A stretch of 64,000 nucleotides of DNA from Paenibacillus sp. FSL H7-0326 (GTDB taxonomy: Bacteria; Bacillota; Bacilli; Paenibacillales; Paenibacillaceae), in assembly GCF_001955535.1 (NCBI RefSeq), contig NZ_MPVN01000008.1, forward strand, positions 62,001-126,000. Reading direction: 5' to 3'. Every line of letters begins with the position of its first letter. The stretch's first letter is position 1. Both the position numbers and the translations under genes were made by a program. The notes under the pieces were generated by a model. It saw only the letters and a list, made by a program, of their open reading frames with translations. It ran no database searches and was not told where the DNA came from. Positions 8,890 to 18,030 of the stretch are shown here, piece after piece.

Positions 8890-11113
8890 GTGGGCGAAGC
8901 AGTATGTGCTGGAATGCCGTTTATTGTCCCGAAGGGTCGTACTCATGTCCCTGCCTATTGTGTATGCCGCATTTTTTTGGCTGGTGATGTATTTCAACTT
9001 CAAGAATCCAATGCAAAATCTGTATTACAGCATAGACCGTATTCAATCAGTCGGGCATACGATGACGCTTGGGGTGGCGATTTTTCTGGGTATATCGCTT
9101 GCACGCCGTGATCTGGCAAGACTTGCATATGAGTGGGTGAAGAGCTATCCGATATCATCTGCTGTCCAGCTTACAGCCAAGTATGCTGCCATTCTCAGTT
9201 ATTTAACGATATTTACGATCCTCATTGCTGCAAGTATGCTCATCGCTGGGCAGATCAGTGGGCTGGAAGTAAAGATCGTTTGGCCTCGCATGCTGTATTT
9301 TACTATACAGTACGAAGTGTCCTATGCCGTCACGGTCGCACTCGGGATGCTGCTTGGCGTCATCATCAGTAACCGGGCTGTGTATTTGATCGGGTTCAGC
9401 GCCTGGATGTTTGGCACCTTTTTCATGGAAATCTTCGTACTGGAACGCTATGGCTGGCATCTGCTGAAGACATTTCATCTCAGCCAGCTGTTCATCGAGA
9501 GCGGAAAATGGTATCAGACCTGGAGTGTAGCATTGTTTGCCGATGAAAGGAATGCTTCGAGAGTATTTGTTCTTATGTTTGCCATGCTCTTACTTGCGGC
9601 TTCTATTCTTGTTCTGAATTATAAGCGTCCTGTTCGAAAGACGGCCAAGTCCTGGATAGCTTCTGTATGCGTACTCGCTGTGTGCAGCGCAGCGTTCATC
9701 CCATACTCGTCTATATGGGCGGAGAAGAATAACCAGATCCAAGCCATATTGCATGACCCGAATGTACAAATGGAAGGTGAGTCAAGTGCTGAGCATCAGA
9801 ATATCTTTGCCCTTTCCTCATATGACCTCTCCATCACTCAGAACGAACAGGATATCCTTGAAGGCTATGCGGTGATGCAGCTGGAAGCAAAGGCAGTGGA
9901 TAGAGAGGCTGATGCGCTGAAGTTTACACTGAATCGTGCTTTTGTAATCAAAGAGCTGCATATTAATGACGAGCCTGTCAACTATGTTCGCGAGGGGGAT
10001 TGGATAACGGTTCATGTCCCAGAGTATACGAAGAAGCCGGCTGACTATGAGCTTGTGATTCGTTACCAAGGGAAGCTTGTCATCCCTTCGAACAGCAATT
10101 TTGACGTATATTACTCTTTCAGTTCGGGGGAAAATACGTATCTGGGCGGTATGATCGGATGGTACCCTATACCGGGCAAGCAGAGCATCTATGAATACCG
10201 AAAGGGTGCAACGGAAGAGGATCGAACTTTGCTCCTTGCTAATAAGCTGCAAGTTGAACCAGTTAATATGCAGGTTACCTTCCGCAATTTTAAGAACGAG
10301 ATGTATACGACACTGGGCAAGACGGAATTAAAGAGCAGGGCAGGAGCAGGGGATCTGGCGGCGGCTGACGAGGATCAGGTAATTGCGGGGCGTGTGACGT
10401 CACCTCTGACAGCCATCGGAGCGTCGTTTACGGAGACGACAAGTGCAGTCGTACCACTTAAAGTGTACTCGACTCCTTTTGCACAGCGTTCTGTATTGCA
10501 TGTGATGTCATTGGTGGAAGAGCAGTTTGCTTATTTCAAATCATGGCTTCCAAGTCTTGAACCGCAATATAAGCAGTTGTATATGTATGGTGATCAGCTC
10601 TACCTGAGCAGCTTATCTGATATTCAAAATGCGAGCTATATTCATAATGATCTTAATTCTTCTTATGACGCTTTTACGGCCAGAAATTGGATGAATGCTC
10701 TGATATTTGGTGATCAAGCCGGTGCAGATATGCTTTTGGCTGGGCTGAGTGAGCGCAATCAATTAACAGAGACGACTGCTGATATCAGACATCTGATTGG
10801 AATGCTCTGCTGGTATGTCTATTACCTTGACTACGAGCATGAGCCGCAGCATGAGGCCATGAGTAACTCAATGCTGTCTTACTACTTAATGAGATATGAT
10901 GCGCTGAGCAGTGATCTGTATCATATGGCAGCTCAGATGATCAGCGAAGTTGATCAAGCTATAGAAGCAGGACAGACAGAGCAAGTGAAGCAGGTGCTTC
11001 ATCATTTTTATAAACAGGATCTCAGTGTGCCGCCAGTGAAGCCGAATGAAGCTGATTTTATTACACCGCAGCAGTGGAATAAGGTATGGGACCAGGTGAT
11101 GTCTGATGAATAA
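8882..11113 (+). CDS. ABC permease fused to an M1-peptidase-like exterior domain
   Basis: 743 residues. The N-terminal about 265 residues hold six hydrophobic segments typical of an ABC-2 permease. From about residue 305 there is a soluble region whose opening (SYDLSITQNEQDILEGYAVMQLEA ... LTLNR-like, HVPEYTKKPADYELVIRYQGK) resembles the beta-sandwich N-domain of M1 aminopeptidases, as in known permease/M1 fusion proteins. The usual zinc site HExxH-x18-E is not convincingly present: the only HExxH (HEPQH, about residue 652) contains proline and lacks a Glu 19 residues on. The domain is probably non-catalytic. ATG 8882 has GGGAGAG before it; 8867 is an unlikely upstream start. Confidence 0.8.
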   Translation: MHKWAKQYVLECRLLSRRVVLMSLPIVYAAFFWLVMYFNFKNPMQNLYYSIDRIQSVGHTMTLGVAIFLGISLARRDLARLAYEWVKSYPISSAVQLTAKYAAILSYLTIFTILIAASMLIAGQISGLEVKIVWPRMLYFTIQYEVSYAVTVALGMLLGVIISNRAVYLIGFSAWMFGTFFMEIFVLERYGWHLLKTFHLSQLFIESGKWYQTWSVALFADERNASRVFVLMFAMLLLAASILVLNYKRPVRKTAKSWIASVCVLAVCSAAFIPYSSIWAEKNNQIQAILHDPNVQMEGESSAEHQNIFALSSYDLSITQNEQDILEGYAVMQLEAKAVDREADALKFTLNRAFVIKELHINDEPVNYVREGDWITVHVPEYTKKPADYELVIRYQGKLVIPSNSNFDVYYSFSSGENTYLGGMIGWYPIPGKQSIYEYRKGATEEDRTLLLANKLQVEPVNMQVTFRNFKNEMYTTLGKTELKSRAGAGDLAAADEDQVIAGRVTSPLTAIGASFTETTSAVVPLKVYSTPFAQRSVLHVMSLVEEQFAYFKSWLPSLEPQYKQLYMYGDQLYLSSLSDIQNASYIHNDLNSSYDAFTARNWMNALIFGDQAGADMLLAGLSERNQLTETTADIRHLIGMLCWYVYYLDYEHEPQHEAMSNSMLSYYLMRYDALSSDLYHMAAQMISEVDQAIEAGQTEQVKQVLHHFYKQDLSVPPVKPNEADFITPQQWNKVWDQVMSDE

Positions 11114-11831
11114 TCGCTATACATCTTGGCTGCGAATGGAGCTGAAGGGGATGCGCAGCGGAACATTCTGGCTGGTTGTCGCCATATATCTGCTGCTGCT
11201 TACCACGATCCTGTTCCGAACCTTTGAGGATGGGGCTGCCCCAAATCCAATGCAATATAATGAAATGCTGTCTTTCTTATTGTGTACGATGGCAGCGATC
11301 CTGTTCTTTCAGCGTGAATGGGGAGCTGGGAGTATGGAAACCATCGCTTCCTATCCGATGAGTCTGACTGCAATGACCATAAGAAAATGGGGCTTGGCCA
11401 TCATTCTTATGCTGATTGCCCAAGCAGGCTGGATGACCTTGTATGTACTAAGATTCGGACAGATGTCAGCTCGAGTGTATCCTTGGGATGGTGGCGAAGC
11501 AATAACAGACACGGTTCATATGATCGAGCTGCTCATTCAGCCCCTACCGGCGATGCTGTTCATGATCTCCATAACGATCTTCGGGATGGTGCTGAGCCAA
11601 AAACTGTATGGAGGCCTGGCGCTCGGTTTTGCCTGGTGGCTGCTTGATACGATGACGATGGGTGCTATATTCCGCCATTTTACTCTTTATACAACGTATT
11701 TAGACATGCGAGAGGTGCCATTTGTGCTTAATCGCGGGTTGCTAGTGGGTGCGTCGTTGATCCTTTTGATTATAAGTATCTTCGTAATCAATCGCCGGCA
11801 TCGATATACCAAAGAATCGGAGCTAGAGTAA
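11106..11831 (+). CDS. ABC-2-type permease
   Basis: 241-residue integral membrane protein with six predicted helices (for example FWLVVAIYLLLLTTILF near the N-terminus and LLVGASLILLIISIFVI near the C-terminus). Its ATG lies inside the end of the previous gene (8-base overlap), so the two permeases are translationally coupled and likely pair in one transporter with the 8023 ATPase. No substrate signature is visible. Confidence 0.85.
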   Translation: MNNRYTSWLRMELKGMRSGTFWLVVAIYLLLLTTILFRTFEDGAAPNPMQYNEMLSFLLCTMAAILFFQREWGAGSMETIASYPMSLTAMTIRKWGLAIILMLIAQAGWMTLYVLRFGQMSARVYPWDGGEAITDTVHMIELLIQPLPAMLFMISITIFGMVLSQKLYGGLALGFAWWLLDTMTMGAIFRHFTLYTTYLDMREVPFVLNRGLLVGASLILLIISIFVINRRHRYTKESELE

Positions 11832-11859
11832 TTGTTATAGCATTGGAAGGAGGGGTGCT

Positions 11860-12480
11860 GTGCTTACGGATGAACAATTGGCACGAAAAATGAGCGAAGG
11901 AGATCAGGAGGCGTTTGAAATGCTGGTGAACCGGTTTCATGGTCCTCTCCTTCTATACGCTGCAAGGCTGGTTGGAGACCGAGAGAAGGCTAAGGATCTG
12001 GTTCAGGAAACGTTCATTAAGCTGATTCGCCATCTGCGAGAACAAGACGGTCTTGATCATGTGAAAGCCTGGCTATATCGTGTATTGATGAATCTTTGCC
12101 GGGATTACTGGAAGAGTGCTGCCGCGGTACGTGAACGAGCAGCAGGAGAACAGATGCCTGACAAGGAGGACCCTCAAGTAAATGCGGAGGAACAATATCT
12201 CAAGGGAGAGACCGCTGACGAGATCCGAATGCTGCTCGGTGAACTGACAATGATGCAGCAGCAGGTCATAACTCTGCGTTTCTATGAGGATATGAAGCTG
12301 CAGGATATTGCGGAGCTCCTGAATATTCCGCTAAGTACAGCAAAAAGCAGTCTATACGCAGGTCTACGTCGTCTAAAAGTAAAAATATTGGAAAAGCCGG
12401 AGCTTTATGCGTCGATGCCGAATCTGATGACGGATACGTTTACAGAAAACGAGGTGTATGCCCATGAATCAAAAAGCTGA
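11860..12480 (+). CDS. ECF-type RNA polymerase sigma factor
   Basis: 206 residues starting at a GTG placed 6 bases after a GGAAGGAGGGG site. Region 2 (QEAFEMLVNRFHGPLLLYAARLVGDREKAKDLVQETFIKLIRHL) and region 4 (LTMMQQQVITLRFYEDMKLQDIAELLNIPLSTAKSSLYAGLRRLK) are both clear. A C-terminal extension of about 25 residues follows region 4. It overlaps the next gene, which starts inside its last codons and may encode its anti-sigma partner. Placement inside an ABC operon suggests that it controls transporter expression in response to an envelope signal; this is inferred. Confidence 0.94.
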   Translation: MLTDEQLARKMSEGDQEAFEMLVNRFHGPLLLYAARLVGDREKAKDLVQETFIKLIRHLREQDGLDHVKAWLYRVLMNLCRDYWKSAAAVRERAAGEQMPDKEDPQVNAEEQYLKGETADEIRMLLGELTMMQQQVITLRFYEDMKLQDIAELLNIPLSTAKSSLYAGLRRLKVKILEKPELYASMPNLMTDTFTENEVYAHESKS

Positions 12481-13351
12481 TACAGGTCTCGAAATGCTGG
12501 AAAAGGAGCTTCGTTCTGTGCTTCCGCGTAAGGATGTTGCGCCCCCTTCTCAAGAAGAGACCTTGATGCTTCTGTCTTCGCTGCAAGGGGAGTTTGAGCT
12601 TCTGAAAGAAAACAAGGCACTTATAACAACATTTAGCAGTGATCCGGAAGTCCAACGAATGAAGCATCAAAGTGAACAGTCCACTGATGCTTGGGCAGAG
12701 GGTTCTATTCCTAAGCCTTCTCTGCGAAATCTGTTAAAAAGCCAGATGCGTAGAAATCAAGCAGCGATCTTCGGTACAGGGGCAATTCTGTTTATGCTGC
12801 TCGCCGTCCTTATTGACCCCTATCGCCCTGGTAATTCAAGCTTGACAATATACTCCATAACGACACCGCTGCTGTTACTGGTGGCGATGCTGTTTACACT
12901 GCGTTCAGGCGATCGGGGGTTAAGATCCGTGGAGAGAATTACGCCTTACCCACTGGCATTGATTGCATATAGCCGGGTTCTGCTGACCTTCCTAACTGTT
13001 CTTGTGCTTGCGCTTGTCAGTAATGTGATCGTCTATTTGAGAGTGGCGACGGTGGGTGGCGATGTATCCCACTTCGGACATTTTGTCCTTATGTGGCTGG
13101 GGGTAACATTAATAACTGGCGGGACAGCAATGTCGCTTTTATTCTACAAAGGAGTGAAGGCAGCCATACTAGGCTCTTCTGTCGTCTATCTAGTATGGCT
13201 GGTGGTTCAGCAGCAGCTGTCCATAACGGAGAGTCCCGGTTCCATCATCTTGTTATGGATCGACAGCCTTGTATTTGTTGCCGGAGTTGCCTTGATCTTA
13301 TTTGCATACTACAGAAGCCGGTCACTTATAGCTGGGGCGAGGAAGGTATGA
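12464..13351 (+). CDS. Membrane protein, possible ABC permease or anti-sigma factor
   Basis: 295 residues from ATG 12464 (12458 is two codons earlier). The first about 100 residues are hydrophilic and cytoplasmic-looking, followed by six hydrophobic helices from about residue 103 to 285. The gene overlaps the sigma factor by 17 bases and the next ATPase by 4 (ATGA). Position directly after an ECF sigma gene is typical of anti-sigma factors, but no zinc-binding HxxxCxxC motif is present and the six-helix layout fits an ABC-2 permease for the following ATPase. I cannot decide between the two; it may do both. Confidence 0.7.
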   Translation: MNQKADTGLEMLEKELRSVLPRKDVAPPSQEETLMLLSSLQGEFELLKENKALITTFSSDPEVQRMKHQSEQSTDAWAEGSIPKPSLRNLLKSQMRRNQAAIFGTGAILFMLLAVLIDPYRPGNSSLTIYSITTPLLLLVAMLFTLRSGDRGLRSVERITPYPLALIAYSRVLLTFLTVLVLALVSNVIVYLRVATVGGDVSHFGHFVLMWLGVTLITGGTAMSLLFYKGVKAAILGSSVVYLVWLVVQQQLSITESPGSIILLWIDSLVFVAGVALILFAYYRSRSLIAGARKV

Positions 13352-14214
13352 TTACGCTAAGTCAAATTCAGCAGCAAATGGGCAGTTTTGTATTGGATAT
13401 TGAATCATTAACTCTGCATAATGGACTAACTATGCTTGTCGGAGAGAACGGAGCGGGAAAGACGACGCTGCTAGAGCTTCTCACTACCGTGAGCGAAGTG
13501 CAGAAAAAGGGTGAGATCCACTATGAAGGCAAGAGCGCAGAAGGTTATAATCTATTGCTTGTTCGAAGCAGGATGGGATATGTACCTTCTTCCATGGAAT
13601 TGTACGGGAGTATGACGGTATATCATCAGCTGCGTTATTTCGGAGAATTGAAAGGCATATACGATGATGCAGTGATTAGAAAGCTGCTATTGGAATTTGA
13701 CCTCGAGAACTATGCTCCTGTCAAGATTCGCAAACTATCAAGTGGCATTGTCCGCAGAATTCATATTGCTCAAGCGATGCTCACGAATCCCCGATTCCTA
13801 ATGCTCGATGAGCCTATGAACGGCCTTGATGCCGGTTTTCGTAGAAGAACCATTGCATATTTGTCCCATTTGGCTCAGCATCGCACCGTAGTAGCAGCTT
13901 CTCACGAGCTGCAGGAATGGGATCGAAGTGCCGATTATGTTCTATGGCTGGATTGCGGCAGGGTTGCTTTCTACGGCTCTGCTCGTGAATGGATTCAGAG
14001 TGTGCCAGGTGAAGTGTACGAAGGAGAGGTCAGTGATAAAGAGTTAGCTCACATCCCTGAGGCCAGTATCATTGCGCGAAGGACAAATTCAGATGGGCAT
14101 GTGGTTCGGCTGTTCGAATCAGGCCAGTTGAATACATCTTTTCATAAAGTAATTCCAAGTATAGAGGATGCTTATTATATTAGAAAAAGACTACAATCCC
14201 CTCGTAATGATTAA
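13348..14214 (+). CDS. ABC transporter ATP-binding protein
   Basis: 288 residues from the ATG at 13348, which overlaps the previous stop as ATGA; longer in-frame openings upstream run through the previous gene and are not credible. Walker A LVGENGAGKTTLLELL, Walker B FLMLDEPMNGLD and the switch histidine in AASHELQ are intact. The signature is LSSGIVRRIHIAQAML, i.e. Ser replaces the first Gly of LSGGQ and Ile replaces Gln, a mild deviation. Best seen as partner of the 12464 membrane protein and last gene of the operon. Confidence 0.9.
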   Translation: MITLSQIQQQMGSFVLDIESLTLHNGLTMLVGENGAGKTTLLELLTTVSEVQKKGEIHYEGKSAEGYNLLLVRSRMGYVPSSMELYGSMTVYHQLRYFGELKGIYDDAVIRKLLLEFDLENYAPVKIRKLSSGIVRRIHIAQAMLTNPRFLMLDEPMNGLDAGFRRRTIAYLSHLAQHRTVVAASHELQEWDRSADYVLWLDCGRVAFYGSAREWIQSVPGEVYEGEVSDKELAHIPEASIIARRTNSDGHVVRLFESGQLNTSFHKVIPSIEDAYYIRKRLQSPRND

Positions 14215-14240
14215 AGCGGGAGTTTGTGGTCTTTTTTTTT
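14190..14240 (+). terminator. Probable terminator of the ABC/ECF operon
   Basis: GACTACAATCCC (14190-14201, inside the gene end) can pair with GGGAGTTTGTGGTC (14218-14231) with a small internal bulge, followed by a run of nine T. The stem is imperfect but the T tract is long. Confidence 0.6.
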
Positions 14241-14382
14241 GGTGTTCGTTGTTAGTAAAATCATAATAAATAATTATTATAGGAAAAGTAGGAATTAGTC
14301 TTTTCAAAGTTAACAAATTATGAGAGAATATGGTAAAAAAGAAGCGTGCTTTTGCCCCGCTCAAGAGGAGGAAAACAGAAAT

Positions 14383-15702
14383 ATGTCTAATGAACAAAAA
14401 GATTACGCATTTGAGACTCTTGCTGTCCATGCTGGCCAGGAGATTGATCCAACAACGTTATCGCGGGCTGTTCCTTTGTACCAGACAACTTCGTATGCCT
14501 TTCGTGACAGTGAGCATGCGGCCAAACTGTTCTCTCTTCAAGAATTCGGTAACATCTATACTCGAATTAACAACCCAACCACAGACGTATTTGAACAGCG
14601 AATTGCTGCCCTTGAGGGCGGGGTAGGGGCACTCGCTACAGCCTCGGGCCAAGCAGCCATTACTTTTTCTATTTTGAATATCGCTGGAAGCGGAGACGAA
14701 ATTGTGTCAGCTTCAAGCCTGTACGGAGGCACGTACAATTTATTCTCTTCGACGCTTGCAAAGCTTGGAATTACAGTCAAATTCGTTGACTCGGAAGATC
14801 CGGCAAACTTTGAATCGGCTATTACAGACAAGACCAAAGCCATATATGCCGAGACGATCGGCAACCCACAAGGTAATGTGTTAGATATAGAAGCGGTAGC
14901 TGCAATTGCCCATAACCATGGAATTCCGCTAATTGTAGATAATACGTTTCCCAGTCCATATCTGCTGCGTCCGATTGAGCATGGAGCAGATATTGTCGTC
15001 CACTCAGCAACCAAATTTATTGGCGGACATGGAACCTCAATCGGCGGCGTGATTGTCGACAGCGGTAAGTTCGATTGGGAGGCAAGCGGCAGGTTTCCAG
15101 GATTGACAGAACCAGACCCAAGTTATCACGGGGTTGTATATACTGAGGCTGTTGGACCCCAAGCCTATATAATTAAGGCTAGAGTTCAGCTGCTGAGGGA
15201 TCTCGGATCAGCGATTTCACCTTTTAATTCATGGTTGCTGCTGCAAGGACTAGAGACCCTGCACTTAAGACTTGAGCGTCACAGTGCTAATGCACTTGAA
15301 GTTGCAAAATATCTAGAGCAGCACCCGGACGTTCTATGGGTGAGCTATGCGGGGCTTCCGAGCCACCCGTCTTACAGCCTTGCACAGAAGTATCTGCCTC
15401 GGGGTCAGGGGGCCATACTGACTTTCGGAATTAAAGGCGGAGCGGCTGCAGGCAGCAAGCTGATTGAGAATGTTAAACTGTTCTCTCACTTGGCGAATGT
15501 AGGGGATTCCAAGTCGCTTATCATCCATCCGGCAAGCACGACGCATCAGCAGCTCTCAGAAGAAGAGCAGATCGCAGCAGGTGTGAATCCAGAACTGCTT
15601 CGCTTGTCGATTGGAACCGAGAACATTAAGGATATACTGGCTGACCTGAAGCAGGCCATCGAAGCCAGTCAGTTAGATCTGAGCATAGCTAATCCATCCT
15701 AA
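14383..15702 (+). CDS. O-acetyl-L-homoserine sulfhydrylase (aminocarboxypropyltransferase)
   Basis: 439-residue PLP enzyme of the Cys/Met metabolism (gamma) family. It joins sulfide or methanethiol to O-acetylhomoserine, giving homocysteine or methionine. PLP lysine in HSATKFIGGHGTSIGG, the YSR-equivalent YTRINNPT segment, and the NTFPSPYLLRPIEHGADIV region are characteristic of MetY-type enzymes, as is the length (about 430; cystathionine synthases are about 380). ATG 14383 has an AGAGGAGG site 9 bases upstream, so the longer 14320 opening is rejected. It is monocistronic. No S-box or T-box leader is visible in the 168 bases upstream. Confidence 0.92.
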   Translation: MSNEQKDYAFETLAVHAGQEIDPTTLSRAVPLYQTTSYAFRDSEHAAKLFSLQEFGNIYTRINNPTTDVFEQRIAALEGGVGALATASGQAAITFSILNIAGSGDEIVSASSLYGGTYNLFSSTLAKLGITVKFVDSEDPANFESAITDKTKAIYAETIGNPQGNVLDIEAVAAIAHNHGIPLIVDNTFPSPYLLRPIEHGADIVVHSATKFIGGHGTSIGGVIVDSGKFDWEASGRFPGLTEPDPSYHGVVYTEAVGPQAYIIKARVQLLRDLGSAISPFNSWLLLQGLETLHLRLERHSANALEVAKYLEQHPDVLWVSYAGLPSHPSYSLAQKYLPRGQGAILTFGIKGGAAAGSKLIENVKLFSHLANVGDSKSLIIHPASTTHQQLSEEEQIAAGVNPELLRLSIGTENIKDILADLKQAIEASQLDLSIANPS

Positions 15703-15719
15703 ACGAAGCTCTTGCTTTG

Positions 15720-15757
15720 AACCCCAAGCCCTTATTGACAGGGTTTGGGGTTATTTT
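15720..15757 (+). terminator. Terminator after the sulfhydrylase gene
   Basis: AACCCCAAGCCC (15720-15731) pairs with GGGTTTGGGGTT (15741-15752) through 12 pairs with one G-U, followed by TATTTTT. Confidence 0.88.
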
Positions 15758-15862
15758 TACATTACCTCAATTCAGATTCTGTTCCTCTTGTTCATGCTCA
15801 AATGAAATTTCTAACATTACTATTTACAATTTCTGTGGGCCAGGTATATAATACATTAAAAG

Positions 15863-15913
15863 TTGCACAAAACAAAAATAATTGTATAAATGCAAAAATG
15901 ATTATCATTCTCA
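15863..15913 (+). promoter_or_regulatory. Promoter with Fur-like box for the P1B-4 ATPase
   Basis: TTGCAC (15863-15868) and TATAAA (15885-15890) are separated by 16 bases and form a plausible sigma-A promoter. Nine bases after the -10, at the likely start site, TGATTAT-C-ATTCTCA (15899-15913) matches the Gram-positive Fur 7-1-7 consensus TGATAATNATTATCA at 12 of 14 positions. It agrees less well with PerR and Zur consensus. Control by iron is inferred from this match and from the downstream gene type. Confidence 0.6.
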
Positions 15914-15944
15914 ATGATGTCACCATGCTATTTTTACGAAAAAC

Positions 15945-15975
15945 CATGCTGCTTCGGGATTCCCGAAGCAGCATG
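15945..15975 (+). repeat. Perfect 15-bp inverted repeat in the ATPase leader
   Basis: CATGCTGCTTCGGGA (15945-15959) is followed after one base by its exact reverse complement (15961-15975). It lies in the untranslated leader, about 75 bases before the ATPase start. Downstream on the + strand the T tract is poor (TGTCATTTTAAGG); on the - strand the stem is followed by GGTTTTTCG. It could be an attenuator, an mRNA-stabilising stem or a reverse-strand terminator. Confidence 0.85.
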
Positions 15976-16048
15976 TGTCATTTTAAGGCCATTAACAATG
16001 GCTCTCATTCTCAATTAGACCAAGCAAGAAGAAAGGATAGTGAAGAAT

Positions 16049-18001
16049 ATGGAGGCTATTCAGCAGCGAATAAGTACTGCAGCACAAGTGGATGAACAAG
16101 GGCTTTCACCTCAGCGTCCTGGACGCAAAAGAGGTCCGAATTTTAAGATGATGCTTAAGAACCGGGAGATGCAGGCGGCTCTCGGCAGCGGGGTCATGAT
16201 GCTGGCAGCATGGGGGATCTCAGGAAGCTATGAGCTTGTTTCGATCGTGCTGTATATTGCAGCTTATACGATAGGAGGCTGGGCCAAAGCGAAGGAAGGT
16301 GTGGAGACGCTCGTCAAGGAGAAGGATTTGGACGTGAACCTTCTCATGATCGCTGCAGCTATGGGAGCTGCGGCGATCGGATATTGGAATGAAGGGGCGA
16401 TGCTCATCTTCATCTTTGCGCTCAGTGGTGCGCTTGAGAGCTATAGTACGGAAAGAAGTCATAAAGATATCTCCTCCTTGATTGGGTTAAAGCCAGAGAC
16501 AGCGCTTCGGTTAAAGGATGGAACAGTGGAGCAGGTCGCAATTGATCTGCTTCAGCCTGGAGATTTACTGCTGGTTAAGCCGGGCGAAATAATGCCCTCC
16601 GATGGTAATGTATACAAGGGCTACTCTGCCGTGAACCAGGCTTCCATTACAGGAGAATCAATTCCAGTGGAGAAGAGCGCAGGAGATGAGGTTTATGCCG
16701 GCACAATGAACGGTGAAGGGGCCTTATATATTGAAGTGACTCAGCCGGCCGATAATACATTGTTCTCGAAGATTATCAAATTGGTAGAAGAGGCCCAATC
16801 CGAGGTACCGGCTTCTCAGCGGTTCATCGAGAAATTTGAAGGGATTTATGCCAAACTGGTTGTTTTGATTACGCTTGTTCTTGTTCTAGCGATGCCGCTG
16901 CTGTTTGGTATCACCTGGGGAGATGCTTTTTATAAGGCGATGGTATTCCTGGTTGTTGCTTCTCCTTGTGCTTTGGTTGCTTCCATTATGCCCGTTATGC
17001 TGTCTTCGATCTCAAGCAGTGCGAGAAGAGGGCTATTATTTAAGGGCGGAGCACATGTAGAGAATATGGCAAAGACGGCTGTGGTAGCCTTTGACAAGAC
17101 GGGGACCTTGACGAGAGGCGTTCCGGAAGTTACTGATTTGATCGCTGCCGCCGGGTATGACGAGATGACCCTTCTATCTCACGCGGCGGCAGTGGAAAGT
17201 CAGTCTACACATCCACTGGCAGAGGCGATTGCAGCAAGGGCGATTGCAGCTGGAGCACAGCTGATCCAAGCTGACGATGTCCAAAATATCACGGGCTGGG
17301 GGATCAAGGGCAGAGTTGCCGGCCAGTTATGGAAGGTAGGCAAAACAGATGTACTGGATGAGAATGATGCGGATCCGGCTTGGATACAGCGCAGGTCAGA
17401 ACTTGAGCGTGAGGGCAAGACGGTTTCCGTCATTATGCAAGGAGATCACATTGCGGGTCTGATCGCGATGCGGGATACGATTCGTCCACAAGCGGTGAAG
17501 GCAGTGAAACGGCTGCAAGAGCTCGGTATCAAGGTAGCCATGCTGACGGGCGATCGACAAGCTACCGCTGATGTCATTGCGAAGGAAACGGGAGTTGATC
17601 TCGTTTATGCCGGACTGCTCCCAGAGCAAAAAGTAGAGAGAGTTCGCTCCCTGCGTGAGCAATATGGCCATGTCGTCATGGTTGGCGACGGCGTTAATGA
17701 TGCACCCGCACTGGCTGCAGCAACGGTTGGAATGGGCATGGGAATGTCGGGCAGCGGAACGGCCATAGAGGTCGCAGATGTGGTGCTGATGAACGATAAC
17801 ATTGAAGAGATCGCCTGGAGTGTCACACAGGCAAGACGTGCGGCAAGAGTAGTGAAGCAGAACATCGTCTTTGCCATTAGCGTAATCACCATTTTGATCG
17901 CAGGAAATTTCATTTCTGAGTTAGCGCTTCCTCTCGGTGTGATCGGACATGAGGGCAGTACAATTCTCGTGATTCTCAATGGACTTCGATTATTAAAGTA
18001 A
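16049..18001 (+). CDS. P1B-4-type metal efflux ATPase (PfeT/FrvA-like)
   Basis: 650 residues. The phosphorylation site is DKTGT (about D349), with TGES in the actuator domain and GDGVNDAPAL in the hinge. The transmembrane metal motif is SPC (VVASPCALVASIMP), not CPC, and the last helix has HEGSTILVILNGLRLL; these two together define P1B-4 ATPases such as B. subtilis PfeT (ZosA) and Listeria FrvA, which export Fe(II). No N-terminal metal-binding CxxC domain is present. AAGGA sits 11 bases before ATG 16049 and only 2 before GTG 16040, so ATG is preferred. The Fur-like box upstream supports iron export. Confidence 0.9.
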   Translation: MEAIQQRISTAAQVDEQGLSPQRPGRKRGPNFKMMLKNREMQAALGSGVMMLAAWGISGSYELVSIVLYIAAYTIGGWAKAKEGVETLVKEKDLDVNLLMIAAAMGAAAIGYWNEGAMLIFIFALSGALESYSTERSHKDISSLIGLKPETALRLKDGTVEQVAIDLLQPGDLLLVKPGEIMPSDGNVYKGYSAVNQASITGESIPVEKSAGDEVYAGTMNGEGALYIEVTQPADNTLFSKIIKLVEEAQSEVPASQRFIEKFEGIYAKLVVLITLVLVLAMPLLFGITWGDAFYKAMVFLVVASPCALVASIMPVMLSSISSSARRGLLFKGGAHVENMAKTAVVAFDKTGTLTRGVPEVTDLIAAAGYDEMTLLSHAAAVESQSTHPLAEAIAARAIAAGAQLIQADDVQNITGWGIKGRVAGQLWKVGKTDVLDENDADPAWIQRRSELEREGKTVSVIMQGDHIAGLIAMRDTIRPQAVKAVKRLQELGIKVAMLTGDRQATADVIAKETGVDLVYAGLLPEQKVERVRSLREQYGHVVMVGDGVNDAPALAAATVGMGMGMSGSGTAIEVADVVLMNDNIEEIAWSVTQARRAARVVKQNIVFAISVITILIAGNFISELALPLGVIGHEGSTILVILNGLRLLK

Positions 18002-18030
18002 ATGGATCACATAGACACGAGCACCATAAT

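Noticed and set aside
10837..10851. HEPQH as an active HExxH zinc-peptidase motif
   Set aside because: Proline inside the motif and no glutamate 19 residues downstream; position is also later than expected for an M1 domain.
13093..13347. N-terminal extension of the last ABC ATPase
   Set aside because: It runs through the preceding membrane-protein gene in another frame; the ATG at 13348 with ATGA overlap gives a normal ATPase N-terminus.
14215..14382. S-box or T-box leader for the sulfhydrylase gene
   Set aside because: The region is short and I could not find the conserved core segments of either RNA.
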